38,677 bases of DNA, taken from an uncultured Lachnospiraceae bacterium (GTDB lineage: Bacteria; Bacillota; Clostridia; Lachnospirales; Lachnospiraceae). The position numbers and the translations under genes were made by a program. Each line of letters begins with the position of its first letter. The first letter of the stretch is position 1. The notes beneath the pieces are model-generated. The model was not told the DNA's origin and did not search any database. It saw nothing but the letters and a program-made list of their open reading frames with translations. The stretch lies in the NCBI GenBank assembly GCA_934376945.1, contig CAKRPI010000007.1, positions 1 through 38,677 of the forward strand, written 5' to 3'. This document shows, in pieces, positions 16,908-25,448 of this stretch.

Positions 16908-17327
16908 TTATAAGTCCGCAATTACATACTGTTTCAAATCTTCGGCGATCACATTTCCATCCACTGAGATGCTGACAACGAATGAAACATTGAATTTCTC
17001 ACTGATTTCATTCAGTCTGCGAAGCTGTTCATTTACGGTTGCCTCGTCCAGAAGGGAAATCTTAAGGAAGCTGTCAAGGTACATCTGTTCAAGGTCATGA
17101 TCCTGAGAAAGGATTCCATAAAGAAAACCGATGAATTCACCACTTGATGCAAGATTGAATCCGGAGACATCGATCAGACGGATCTTGTTGTTGAGCTCGT
17201 ACATATGCTTGGTACTTTTGTCAAGATAAACGATGTTTCCATGAGCATTCTTGATTTCTGAATTTACCTTGTCCAGTAAGATTTTTGTTTTTCCTTTTCC
17301 TTTTGCGCCTACGATTAACTGTATCAT
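16908..17327 (-). CDS. Small P-loop NTPase-like protein of unknown function
   Basis: The 139-residue protein begins MIQLIVGAKGKGKTK, a Walker A motif at G8-T15 within a beta-strand/P-loop start. Beta strands at about 31-35 (NIVYLD) and 51-55 (IRLIDVSG) could give a Walker-B-like Asp, and SFVVSIS is a further core strand. It is too short for a full AAA+ or RecA domain. I recognise no named family; automatic annotation may call such proteins PilT-like without good reason. The ATG at 17327 has an ideal AAAGGAGG site, so the upstream 21 in-frame codons are excluded. It has its own promoter and terminator and is therefore an independent unit. Confidence 0.75.
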   Translation of the reverse strand: MIQLIVGAKGKGKTKILLDKVNSEIKNAHGNIVYLDKSTKHMYELNNKIRLIDVSGFNLASSGEFIGFLYGILSQDHDLEQMYLDSFLKISLLDEATVNEQLRRLNEISEKFNVSFVVSISVDGNVIAEDLKQYVIADL

Positions 17328-17370
17328 GGTAATCTCCTCCTTTAGTAGCGGATAAAATTTTCTTGGTGTA

Positions 17371-17399
17371 ATTATAGTATATTTACACATAAATTACAA
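17371..17399 (-). promoter_or_regulatory. Near-consensus promoter inside an inverted repeat
   Basis: On the minus strand TTGTAA (17394-17399) and a consensus TATAAT (17371-17376) are 17 bases apart. The arms TGTAATT (17368-17374) and AATTACA (17392-17398) form an inverted repeat that overlaps both hexamers, which could be a repressor site. The decamer TATTTACACA occurs at 17380-17389 and again at 17423-17432. Confidence 0.7.
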
Positions 17400-17500
17400 C
17401 ACCTAAATCAAAATTTTTCGTCTATTTACACAGAATAACGAATTTTTCACTACATCAATTAGGAAAAGAATATATCTGTTTTGCTCTGGCAACTGATCAG

Positions 17501-18613
17501 TTAAGGAGAATTGATCAAAGAAAGGAGCTGATTCATTTCCGGATAAAGTGTGTCTTTTGACTCAGCGTGCAGAATAATAGACAGATAGGGATTGCCGTAG
17601 AGATCCTTTGCAAGGAGTGCCAGGCAGGCACCGGCATCATCCGTAGTTCCGGTTTTTCCGCCGCAGATGATAACATCCTCCGGAGCATGTGCTTCATTCG
17701 TGAAATAGTGGTTTGTGGATTCCCAGGTCATAGCTGCAGAGGAACCATCTGCTTTCGTATACTCTGCATAGTAATTTTTGCGGCTGATAATATCCTGAAA
17801 TACGTCATATTTCAGCGCTTCCTGAAAGATCAGATAAATATCATACACGGAAGTGTAATGATCTTCATTCGTCAGTCCATGTGGATTCATAAAATGAGTA
17901 TTTACAGCACCAAGATTAGATGCTTCTTCGTTCATCATTGCTACGAAACCATCAACAGATCCGCCGACATGTTCTGCAATCATCATGGCGGCGTCATTTC
18001 CGGAAGCAATCATCATCCCGTAGAGTAACTGCCGAAGAGACAAAGTATCTCCTTCTTTGATATCACAGACGGAGGAACCGTATTCGATATCGGCGGCTGT
18101 TTCCGTAACAGTTACGAGATCATCCAGATTACCGTATTTTAATGTAACGAGCGCAGTCATTACTTTTGTAATGCTGGCCGGAGAACGGCTGGTAAAGATA
18201 TCCTTGGCATAGAGCACCTTGCGATCATTGATATCAAAAACTCCGGCAGAGAGAGCATTGAGCGTGACTGCCGAGATATTGGTATCGCCGGATGCTACGC
18301 AAAGATCTTCAGCAAACGGACTTGCGGTGTCTCCGGAAGAAAGACTGCTTCCGGAGCTGAATACAGGATCACCGTTTTCATAAGGGTAAAAAAGCGTATA
18401 ATCATGAGAACGGAGGACAAAATAATAAACAAGAAAAATCATAAGTGCAGTCAGAATGGTAAGCAAAATAGCTGTAAGAAGCAAATGCAGCTGTTTCTTC
18501 TTTTCCAGTACTTCCTGCGTCTGGATCCTTGCCCATTCACGATCCGTATATCCGGCCGGTTTTTGTGAACGGTCTGTTTTATCTGCTTTACCTGTACATT
18601 TCACGCCACTCAA
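17501..18613 (-). CDS. D-alanyl-D-alanine carboxypeptidase (S11 family), membrane anchored
   Basis: The enzyme removes the terminal D-Ala from peptidoglycan pentapeptides outside the cell. Of 370 residues, the first 40 are cytoplasmic and basic, 43-66 is a membrane anchor, and the S11 domain carries all three motifs: SITK (S147-K150), SGN (204-206) and KTGT (320-323). It ends about 47 residues after KTGT and so lacks the C-terminal beta domain and amphipathic helix of PBP5-type enzymes; the N-terminal anchor replaces them. The TTG at 18613 is close to GAGGAG (spacing about 3-4); a GTG four codons later is an alternative. It overlaps mgsA by 26 bases and ends the morphogenesis operon. Confidence 0.9.
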   Translation of the reverse strand: MSGVKCTGKADKTDRSQKPAGYTDREWARIQTQEVLEKKKQLHLLLTAILLTILTALMIFLVYYFVLRSHDYTLFYPYENGDPVFSSGSSLSSGDTASPFAEDLCVASGDTNISAVTLNALSAGVFDINDRKVLYAKDIFTSRSPASITKVMTALVTLKYGNLDDLVTVTETAADIEYGSSVCDIKEGDTLSLRQLLYGMMIASGNDAAMMIAEHVGGSVDGFVAMMNEEASNLGAVNTHFMNPHGLTNEDHYTSVYDIYLIFQEALKYDVFQDIISRKNYYAEYTKADGSSAAMTWESTNHYFTNEAHAPEDVIICGGKTGTTDDAGACLALLAKDLYGNPYLSIILHAESKDTLYPEMNQLLSLINSP

Positions 18614-18983
18614 GATCTCCTCTTTCCAGTGATTTTAAAAGCATTTCTGCGGAAGCAATGTTTGTTGCAAGCGGTACATTATGGATATCACAAAGTCGGA
18701 TCGCTTTATTGATATCGGGCTCATTATGTCTCGGATTTAAAGGATCACGGAAAAAGATCATAAGATCGATCTGATTCTGTTCGATCATAGCACCGAGCTG
18801 TTCCTCACCTCCGATATGTCCGGCAAGGAATTTGTGGATATTTAAATTTGTAGCTTCCTCGATCAGACGACCGGTTGTTCCGGTTGCATACAGTTCATGT
18901 CGTGCAAGGATACTGCGGTAGGCAATGCAGAGGTTCTGCATCAGTTTTTTCTTTGAATCATGAGCAATAAAAGCAACATTCAT
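18588..18983 (-). CDS. mgsA: Methylglyoxal synthase homologue with altered active-site motif
   Basis: Methylglyoxal synthase converts dihydroxyacetone phosphate to methylglyoxal and phosphate. The 131-residue protein has the expected AHDSKK (H8, D9), TGTTG, FFRDPL (D80) and PLATN motifs. At the position of the catalytic base, where the family usually has GGDQQ, it has GGEEQ with E60, and the HDPD segment is RHNEPD. From memory this form occurs in a clostridial subgroup, so it is not likely a sequencing error, but activity is less certain. GGGAGG precedes the ATG. It lies between rodA and the carboxypeptidase gene in the shape operon. Confidence 0.85.
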   Translation of the reverse strand: MNVAFIAHDSKKKLMQNLCIAYRSILARHELYATGTTGRLIEEATNLNIHKFLAGHIGGEEQLGAMIEQNQIDLMIFFRDPLNPRHNEPDINKAIRLCDIHNVPLATNIASAEMLLKSLERGDLEWREMYR

Positions 18984-19013
18984 TTCTCATACCTCCCATA
19001 TAATTTTCTTGCT

Positions 19014-19033
19014 TACCGCCTATAGAGGCGGTA
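19014..19033 (-). other. Hairpin between rodA and mgsA
   Basis: TACCGCCT (19014-19021) pairs perfectly with AGGCGGTA (19026-19033) around a 4-base loop, in the 76-base gap between rodA and mgsA. No U-tract follows in either direction, so it is more likely an RNA-processing or stabilising element than a terminator. Confidence 0.45.
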
Positions 19034-19059
19034 GTTATCGCACATATGATAAAACGGCC

Positions 19060-20160
19060 TTAATATTTGCGGGTCTGCAGCCCGACATTGAGGACAAAGC
19101 CAATGCCGATGCAGAAACTGATCAGTGAAGTCAGACCATAGCTGACAAACGGAAGTGCAATACCGGTATTTGGCATTAGTCCTGTGGCTACAGAAATATT
19201 GATAAAGGTCTGAAAGAAAATCTGAGCGGCCATGCCACAGCAGATCAGTGTTCCTGACAACAGCTTGGCTCTCCGCCCGATCAGCAGACATTCAAATGCA
19301 ATCAGAAATTCCAGAATGATCAGAATACAGCAGCCAATGAAACCGATCTCCTCTCCTGCCACAGCGAAGATAAAATCGGTCTGAGGTTCTGAGATGAAAT
19401 TTCCGTTTTTGACGGAACCAACCTCATCGTTATTCAGACCTTTTCCGTAAAGCTGACCGGATCCGATTGCAATAATGGAATTCTGCTGCTGCATGGATTC
19501 CTGTGGGTATTCGTCCGGTCGAAGCCATGCGTAGATACGTTTCAGCTGGTAATTGCCGGACGGGTTGTCCGGCTGAAGGAGAATACTCATCCCGATCACA
19601 CCAACCGGTATACATACAAGGAGTATGCCAATCACAATCCGGTAGTTCAGCCCTGAAATAAAGATCATAACACAGAATACCGAAGCCACGGCAATTGTGG
19701 TGGAAAGATCAGGTTCCTTGTAGATAAGAAACAGCTGTACGCCGATTAGTGCGAGTGAGGACAGGATAATCCGTGGTTTACTGACGTTTTCTTCATGATT
19801 TTCAAAAAATTTCGCAAAAAACAGAATCAGCAGGATTTTTACAACATCGGATGGCTGAAACTGAAGACCTGCAATGTTGATCCAGCGGGTCGCTCCATTT
19901 ACATTTTTGCCAAGAAATAATACGGAGACGAGCAGGGCAACTCCTGAGAGATAAAGAAGCCAGTGAAAATTCAGAATCCAAGTATAATCCATTAATGAAA
20001 CAAAAACCATGGCAGCCAGGCCAAGAATGAGACCGAAAATCTGCCGGGTCTGAAAATCAGGATTTGCACTTCCGATGACCAGAATACCGAGTACGGCAAG
20101 GGCAATCACCCAAAGAATCAGACGAAACCGATAGTCACTTAATTTGTATTGTCTTAACAT
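19060..20160 (-). CDS. rodA: RodA/FtsW/SpoVE-family peptidoglycan glycosyltransferase
   Basis: SEDS proteins polymerise lipid II into glycan strands together with a class B penicillin-binding protein. The 366-residue protein has about ten membrane segments and conserved motifs: NGATRWI, QPSDVVKI, YKEPDLSTT, SEPQTDFIFAVAGEE containing the catalytic Asp, and the C-terminal TGLMPNTGIALPFVSYG. Its place with minCDE, mreBCD and the PBP2 gene favours RodA over FtsW. AAGGAG is 7 bases upstream of the ATG at 20160, which lies inside the end of minE (26-base overlap). Confidence 0.93.
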   Translation of the reverse strand: MLRQYKLSDYRFRLILWVIALAVLGILVIGSANPDFQTRQIFGLILGLAAMVFVSLMDYTWILNFHWLLYLSGVALLVSVLFLGKNVNGATRWINIAGLQFQPSDVVKILLILFFAKFFENHEENVSKPRIILSSLALIGVQLFLIYKEPDLSTTIAVASVFCVMIFISGLNYRIVIGILLVCIPVGVIGMSILLQPDNPSGNYQLKRIYAWLRPDEYPQESMQQQNSIIAIGSGQLYGKGLNNDEVGSVKNGNFISEPQTDFIFAVAGEEIGFIGCCILIILEFLIAFECLLIGRRAKLLSGTLICCGMAAQIFFQTFINISVATGLMPNTGIALPFVSYGLTSLISFCIGIGFVLNVGLQTRKY

Positions 20161-20377
20161 CTTGTACTCCTTGATTTCTCTTTTGAATAAGCTGCACTCT
20201 TATTTCAAATGCATCATTCAGATTCAGATACCGTATGAGAATATCTGAGATTTCTTTTTTCATTTGCAGCACCTCTTCCGGGGATGCATTCAGACGATCA
20301 GACGAGACCGTAAGGGCGGCCCGGTTTTTGGCTATTTCTCCTGATGTCAAAAACGATGCATATCTGCGAGAATTCAT
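20135..20377 (-). CDS. minE: Cell division topological specificity factor MinE
   Basis: MinE stimulates MinD ATPase and drives the pole-to-pole Min pattern that confines division to mid-cell. The 80-residue protein has an N-terminal MinD-binding region (SGEIAKNRAALTVSSDR) and the C-terminal dimerisation domain with LQMKKEISDILIRYL. I choose the ATG at 20377, with GGGAGG upstream; the open frame continues 67 codons upstream only because it crosses the end of minD out of frame. It follows minD by 58 bases. Confidence 0.92.
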   Translation of the reverse strand: MNSRRYASFLTSGEIAKNRAALTVSSDRLNASPEEVLQMKKEISDILIRYLNLNDAFEIRVQLIQKRNQGVQDVKTIQIK

Positions 20378-20435
20378 GCTGTCCTCCCTGTTGCAGGCAT
20401 ATTTCAAGTAGCGAAGCGGATTGCGAATTTCCGTT

Positions 20436-21233
20436 TCAGCGCTCTCTGGTTCTGAATATGGATGCAATTTTCTGGAATACAGAAGGGACTGTCTGCAGAT
20501 CAAGAAGCGGTACGGTCTCTCCGTCAATTCGTCGGGCAATATTAAGAAATGCCTGTCCTGCAAGGGTGTTGCTTCCAATCAGTGATTCACCATGATTGGC
20601 GGCGATTACAACGCTTTCTTCGTCCGGAACAGCGCCAAGAAGATTTACGGCCAGAATATCAAGGACATCTTCTGTGGACATCATTTCTCCGCGGCGAACC
20701 ATGTCGATGCGAATTCGATTTAAAATGAGATCAATTTTTTTAATTCCGTCCGCTTCAAGCAAGCCAATGATGCGGTCAGCATCTCGAATCGCTGAAACCT
20801 CCGGTGTTGTAACGACAATTGCCTGATCAGCGGCAGCGATTGCGTTGCGGAAGCCCTGTTCGATTCCGGCAGGACAGTCGAGCAGAATATAATCAAATAA
20901 TGGCTTAAGACCCTCGACAAGCTTAATCATCTGTTCCGGACTGACTGCACTTTTATCGCGTGTCTGTGCAGAGGGAAGCAGATACAGGCCAGGATAATGT
21001 TTATCACGGATCAGAGCCTGACGGATCCGGCAGTTTCCTTCAATGACATCGACGAGATTATAAATGATGCGGTTTTCCAGTCCCATAACGACATCCAAAT
21101 TACGCAGTCCGATGTCAGTATCCACAAGAACTACTTTTTTATTCATTCGCGCCAGTCCTGCGCCGATGTTTGCGGTTGAAGTTGTTTTTCCGACGCCGCC
21201 TTTTCCGGATGTGATCACAATTACCTTACTCAT
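20436..21233 (-). CDS. minD: Septum site-determining ATPase MinD
   Basis: MinD is a membrane-binding ParA-type ATPase that recruits MinC. The 265-residue protein has the deviant Walker A GKGGVGKTT (10-18, signature lysine K11), VDTDIGLRNLD, and the C-terminal amphipathic membrane-targeting helix (SVFQKIASIFRTRER). The ATG at 21233 is preceded by GGAGG; the upstream in-frame 43 codons overlap the end of minC and are not used. The order minC, minD, minE is standard. Confidence 0.97.
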   Translation of the reverse strand: MSKVIVITSGKGGVGKTTSTANIGAGLARMNKKVVLVDTDIGLRNLDVVMGLENRIIYNLVDVIEGNCRIRQALIRDKHYPGLYLLPSAQTRDKSAVSPEQMIKLVEGLKPLFDYILLDCPAGIEQGFRNAIAAADQAIVVTTPEVSAIRDADRIIGLLEADGIKKIDLILNRIRIDMVRRGEMMSTEDVLDILAVNLLGAVPDEESVVIAANHGESLIGSNTLAGQAFLNIARRIDGETVPLLDLQTVPSVFQKIASIFRTRER

Positions 21234-21264
21234 GTTCGAATCCTCCAGTCTTTCAGCAACAAAT

Positions 21265-21942
21265 TTATACCAGATATTCACACAAGGTTTCACTGGTGAT
21301 CGGTTTGAACTGAAGATGGCCGTCGCTGATAAAAGCGATCTTCGGATCAACAGGGTATTCACCGGTGTCTTTTCTTTTGGTGATAGCGCTGCGCGCTATT
21401 TTATCCGCGATACGAACCAGCATTGGTTTCATGGTAAGAGCTGCGGCAAAGCATTTGGGGTCTCCTGCAGCTCCGGCATAAATGGTCCCCATGCAGCATC
21501 CGAGAATGATAATGTTTCCTTTTGAAATAACCTGGGCACCGGGGTTTACATCTCCGATGATCACGATGCTGGTTTCGGTTTCCAGTATCTGCCCGGAGCG
21601 GAGCGTTCCGCGGTAAAAATGGCCTTCCTCTTCTTTTTGCTTTGTGAGGGACTGTTCTACTGCTTTGTGGTAGAACTCCTGTGATTCCTTATCTTCATCT
21701 ACGATACAGATAACCTGTATTTTGGAATTTTGTACGATTTCATCTACCAGTATGTTTTCTTCCTCTTTTGAAAGTGTTCTGCCCCGGAAGGTAAGTGCGA
21801 GCCGCGCATTTTTAAAAAATGCGGCAGACATATGAAATTTTTCTGCAACTGCCTGACGCAGTTCATCAAATGGCACCTCGGGGTCCAGGCTCAGAATCAG
21901 TCCGTAAGGATTGCTCTTGATAATGACGGTACTGTGCCCCAT
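21265..21942 (-). CDS. minC: Septum site-determining protein MinC
   Basis: MinC inhibits FtsZ polymerisation where MinD places it. The 225-residue protein has a less conserved N-terminal FtsZ-inhibiting domain (about 1-100) and the typical C-terminal right-handed beta-helix starting near RGTLRSGQILET, with GDVNPGAQVISKGNIIILG and the MinD-binding IYAGAAGD segment. AGGGAG precedes the ATG. It follows the PBP2 gene by 48 bases. Confidence 0.95.
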   Translation of the reverse strand: MGHSTVIIKSNPYGLILSLDPEVPFDELRQAVAEKFHMSAAFFKNARLALTFRGRTLSKEEENILVDEIVQNSKIQVICIVDEDKESQEFYHKAVEQSLTKQKEEEGHFYRGTLRSGQILETETSIVIIGDVNPGAQVISKGNIIILGCCMGTIYAGAAGDPKCFAAALTMKPMLVRIADKIARSAITKRKDTGEYPVDPKIAFISDGHLQFKPITSETLCEYLV

Positions 21943-21990
21943 GAAATCTCCCTCTTTTCTGAAATTCCTTTTGTTTTTTTCCTGCGTTTG

Positions 21991-24909
21991 TCAGTCTGCA
22001 AATGCGGTTCCGCTCTCCGATGGCTGTGAAGCATGTCCGGTGATCAGAGTGGATTCATCCTGAAGCTTGTAATAATAAGATATAACGTCACGCGCTACAA
22101 GTGCTGCATTTGCGGATCCATAGCCATTTGTGATACGAACTGCCAGTGCAATCTCCGGGTCGTCATACGGTGCGTAACCGATAAACAGACCGTGATTCGG
22201 TTTGTCCTTGCTTTGCTGTGCGGTACCGGTCTTTCCGGCAACAGCCAGGCCGCCTGTACCATTAAATGCAGGTGCTGCTTCCGCGCTGAAAGCAGAATGA
22301 TTGAGCACCACGCCACGCATGCCGGCATGAATCGTATCCCACAGCTCCTGCGGCAGATCCAGGGTGTTGTGAACAACCGCCTTGTTTTCCTCCAGAACGC
22401 TTCCGGAAGAATCGGTGATATATTTTACAAGCGTCAGATCATAGCAGGTACCGCTGTTGGCGATTGTGCTGACGTATCTTGCGAGTCCGGCAGTTGTAAA
22501 AAGGTGTGTAGCCTGTCCCATTGCAGAACGGGCTGCATCTTCCTGCGAGACTTGTGGCATGGTTTCCGGTACCTCAAGACCGGACTTTGCATCCAGTCCG
22601 TACATGGAAGCGTATTTTGTAAGCTTTTCAATGCCGACAGAATCGACATATTCCCCGTTGACGAGACCAAGTCGGTATCCGACACTGTTGAAGTAATAAT
22701 TACAGGAATCGCGGATCGCGGTCTGAAGTGTTTCCACGCCGTGACCGTAAATGTTCCAGCAATTAATTGGCTGCTCATCAAACGGCGGTGTATTGAATTT
22801 TCCGGTACAGGTGATTCCCTCACCAATATTGATCACACCTTCCATATAACCGGCGGTGGCAGTGACGAGCTTGAATGTAGAACCAGGTGCAATGGCCTCC
22901 TGAGTTGCTCTGCTGTAGAACGGAGAAGATTTATCCATATTCAGCTTGGTGAAATAATCGGAATCCATGTCATTTGCAAGCCTGTTGTTATCATACCCCG
23001 GATAGGTCACACATGCAAGTGTTTCACCTGAATTCGGATCCGTCAGTACAAGAGAACCGGAGCACGGAGCCAGTGCAAGCTGAGAAGGTCTGATTTCAAG
23101 GTTGTAGATTTTCTGACGGATAAATTCACAGTCATCAATGGAGCCGGCAGCAAGACCGTTGTACGTATCTGTATCCATTTCAAGAACGCCCTGATCGAAA
23201 AGAAGCATACAGATATTCTCTCCGTTCAGTCGTTTCTCCTTGAGCATATAGCGATACACCTGTTTACAGAAATTGTTGTCATCGTAAAGGTACGTGGAGA
23301 TGTAGTCTGCCAGCGCGGTGAAAACTTCTTCGGTATCCATGTATTCAGCGTTGTCCGAGATCTTTGTGACATCGATCCAGTTCTGGGAGATCGCGTAGGT
23401 CAGAAATTCTTTCAGGCTGATGGATTCATCCTCGGTCCATTGTTCGTAGACCGGATCAGATTTGTCAATTGCATCTTCGTTGATGATGCCGGTATCATTC
23501 ATCAGCATATCATTAACGATATAAGACTCGTAAATCTGGTACTGCTCTTCCAGGTCTTTGTAAACAATCGGATCATTTGTGAGAAGCTGATCCTTGAGGG
23601 TGGCAAATATTTCGGATGCCTTGACCAGGAAAGCATTATAGACAGCCTTTTCATTTTCAGTTGCGTCATCTGCTTTCAAATGACCAACATCAAGAACATT
23701 ATTTTCAAACAGCGCATAGTAAACGTCATAAACCGGGATCAGAAGCTGATCGGCTGATTCAACAGCGTCTGAGTCGAACTCTTCCGCGTCAATGATCTTT
23801 GACCAGACAATTCCGGCGATATACTGTTCCAGAATCTGATAGGCTGCTTTCTGCAGATCAAGATCGATGGTCAGATAAACATCGCTGCCGGCCTGAGGCT
23901 CTACGCGGGACTCCACTTCAAGAGTGCGCCCGACATTGTCAACATAGAGGACTTCGGATCCTTTATCTCCCTGAAGTGTCGTTTCAAGGACACTTTCCAG
24001 ACCGGTCTTTCCCACGATATCTGTTGTATCATAAGAATCATCCTCTTCACTTAAGGATTCAAGCTCTTCTGCGGAGATCTGACCGGTATATCCAATCAGA
24101 GGAGCAATATACTCGGCATCCGCATAAACACGGCGGTATTCTTCTGAGATATCGATGCCCTGGAAGCGGGCAGAATTCTCCATGATTCTGGCGACTGTCT
24201 CTTCACTGACATTTTTTGCAATTGTGACAGACTGATAACGCTGAAAGCTGTAAGCGGCAATTGCAGCGCGCAGTGTTACAAGCTGCAGGAGCTCTTTATC
24301 CGTATAGCTTTCCGGAAGATCATACTGCTTTCTCTCAGAGGCAGTAATTTTTGAATCCAGAATTCCGTAATATTCTTTGCTGCAAAGAAGCTCCATAAGA
24401 TCAGAAGCAGAAATATTTAACTGTTCTGAAGTCAGATCATTAATGTAGGACTGACCGAAAATATCTGCCTTGAATCGATTCAGAGTAAATCCGGAAGCAG
24501 TGTATTTCCAGGCTCCGTCATCGCCAAGCGCAATTTTGAAATTATCAACAACTGTATCACCCTGCTCTTCTATGATTTTAATCACGTGATACAAAGTGCT
24601 GTTGAGAGTCAGGTTTTTTTCATGTGTAGAGGAATAGGAGCCATTGTCTTCAAATGTGACGCAGTAAGAAAGCTCATTATAGGCAATTGGTTTTCCGTTA
24701 CGGTCATAAATGCTTCCTCTGGAACTTTTCAGAGTACGTTCTTTGCGGATGGAAAGGGAAAAATTATTCTGATATGCTTCGCCCTGTATGATCTGCAGAT
24801 AAAACAGGCGTTGCAAAAGCAGTGCTGCCATGAGAATGACTACGATGAACAGCAGGGTGATTCGTGTGTTGAGTGCTTTTGGTCCCTTTTTTCTGATATT
24901 ATGAAACAA
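21991..24909 (-). CDS. mrdA: Penicillin-binding protein 2 (elongation-specific transpeptidase) with a large insertion
   Basis: The class B PBP cross-links peptidoglycan with RodA during elongation. It has 972 residues, far longer than the 630-720 usual in E. coli and Bacillus. A membrane segment lies at 17-40, the dimerisation domain begins at RGSIYDRNGKPIA, and the catalytic motifs are STFK (S677-K680), SCN (735-737) and KTGT (893-896). Between TIDLDLQKAAYQILE (347-361) and VLTDPNSGETLA (621-632), normally almost adjacent, is an insertion of about 250 mostly helical, acidic residues. It starts with TTG at 24909, with GGAGG 11 bases upstream, overlapping mreD by 11 bases. Confidence 0.95.
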   Translation of the reverse strand: MFHNIRKKGPKALNTRITLLFIVVILMAALLLQRLFYLQIIQGEAYQNNFSLSIRKERTLKSSRGSIYDRNGKPIAYNELSYCVTFEDNGSYSSTHEKNLTLNSTLYHVIKIIEEQGDTVVDNFKIALGDDGAWKYTASGFTLNRFKADIFGQSYINDLTSEQLNISASDLMELLCSKEYYGILDSKITASERKQYDLPESYTDKELLQLVTLRAAIAAYSFQRYQSVTIAKNVSEETVARIMENSARFQGIDISEEYRRVYADAEYIAPLIGYTGQISAEELESLSEEDDSYDTTDIVGKTGLESVLETTLQGDKGSEVLYVDNVGRTLEVESRVEPQAGSDVYLTIDLDLQKAAYQILEQYIAGIVWSKIIDAEEFDSDAVESADQLLIPVYDVYYALFENNVLDVGHLKADDATENEKAVYNAFLVKASEIFATLKDQLLTNDPIVYKDLEEQYQIYESYIVNDMLMNDTGIINEDAIDKSDPVYEQWTEDESISLKEFLTYAISQNWIDVTKISDNAEYMDTEEVFTALADYISTYLYDDNNFCKQVYRYMLKEKRLNGENICMLLFDQGVLEMDTDTYNGLAAGSIDDCEFIRQKIYNLEIRPSQLALAPCSGSLVLTDPNSGETLACVTYPGYDNNRLANDMDSDYFTKLNMDKSSPFYSRATQEAIAPGSTFKLVTATAGYMEGVINIGEGITCTGKFNTPPFDEQPINCWNIYGHGVETLQTAIRDSCNYYFNSVGYRLGLVNGEYVDSVGIEKLTKYASMYGLDAKSGLEVPETMPQVSQEDAARSAMGQATHLFTTAGLARYVSTIANSGTCYDLTLVKYITDSSGSVLEENKAVVHNTLDLPQELWDTIHAGMRGVVLNHSAFSAEAAPAFNGTGGLAVAGKTGTAQQSKDKPNHGLFIGYAPYDDPEIALAVRITNGYGSANAALVARDVISYYYKLQDESTLITGHASQPSESGTAFAD

Positions 24910-25420
24910 AGCTGTCGGTACCTCCTCTGTCAGTCATGCATAATTTTTTATTGATTGCATACAGAATCTGATATACGACGAAAGTCAGTATCAGTGTATA
25001 AAGCATTTCAGGCAGAATGATCCTGCCCAGATAATAGAAAAAATGGATTCGGCCGCGCATCAGAAAGAGAAATCCGTATTGAACGATACCATATACGATG
25101 TCAGAAACGGAAATCAGAAACAGTGGAGTCTTGATGTCGTCATCGTAAAAAATGCGATAGAAATTTCCACTGAAATAACCGACCCATAAATAAATCAGTG
25201 CATTGAATCCGATGATGGTATTAAAGAAAATATCTGTCAGAAGTCCGCAGAAAAAACCGGTCAGCATTCCGGATCTTCGGCCGCGCATCAGTCCAAAAGA
25301 AACCGTAAGAATAATAAGCAGGTTTGGCTTGACAGAGGCGATGGAAATCATCTGACATACGGTAGACTGCAGAATAATACTGATCAGAATCAGGACAGTC
25401 ATTGTAAGCTTGCGCCGCAT
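24899..25420 (-). CDS. mreD: Rod shape-determining protein MreD
   Basis: MreD is an integral membrane partner of MreC and RodA/PBP2. The 173-residue protein has five or six hydrophobic segments and the family-typical KPNLLIILTVSFGLMRG and GFFCGLLTDIFF stretches. AAAGGAG is 7 bases before the ATG at 25420. It lies between mreC and the PBP2 gene, the usual order. Confidence 0.92.
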   Translation of the reverse strand: MRRKLTMTVLILISIILQSTVCQMISIASVKPNLLIILTVSFGLMRGRRSGMLTGFFCGLLTDIFFNTIIGFNALIYLWVGYFSGNFYRIFYDDDIKTPLFLISVSDIVYGIVQYGFLFLMRGRIHFFYYLGRIILPEMLYTLILTFVVYQILYAINKKLCMTDRGGTDSFVS

Positions 25421-25448
25421 GAGAAACTCCTTTCTTGTCTATATCCTG

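Noticed and set aside
17491..17502. 12-base palindrome AACTGATCAGTT at the end of the carboxypeptidase gene, as a terminator
   Set aside because: It is too short to leave a loop, and no U-tract follows.
21228..21243. GTTCGAATCC, a T-loop-like sequence suggesting a tRNA
   Set aside because: It is in the minD start region, and no acceptor, anticodon or D stems surround it.
22033..23031. 332-codon plus-strand reading frame antisense to the PBP2 gene
   Set aside because: It covers the conserved transpeptidase region of mrdA; the composition is Cys-rich and no family is recognisable.
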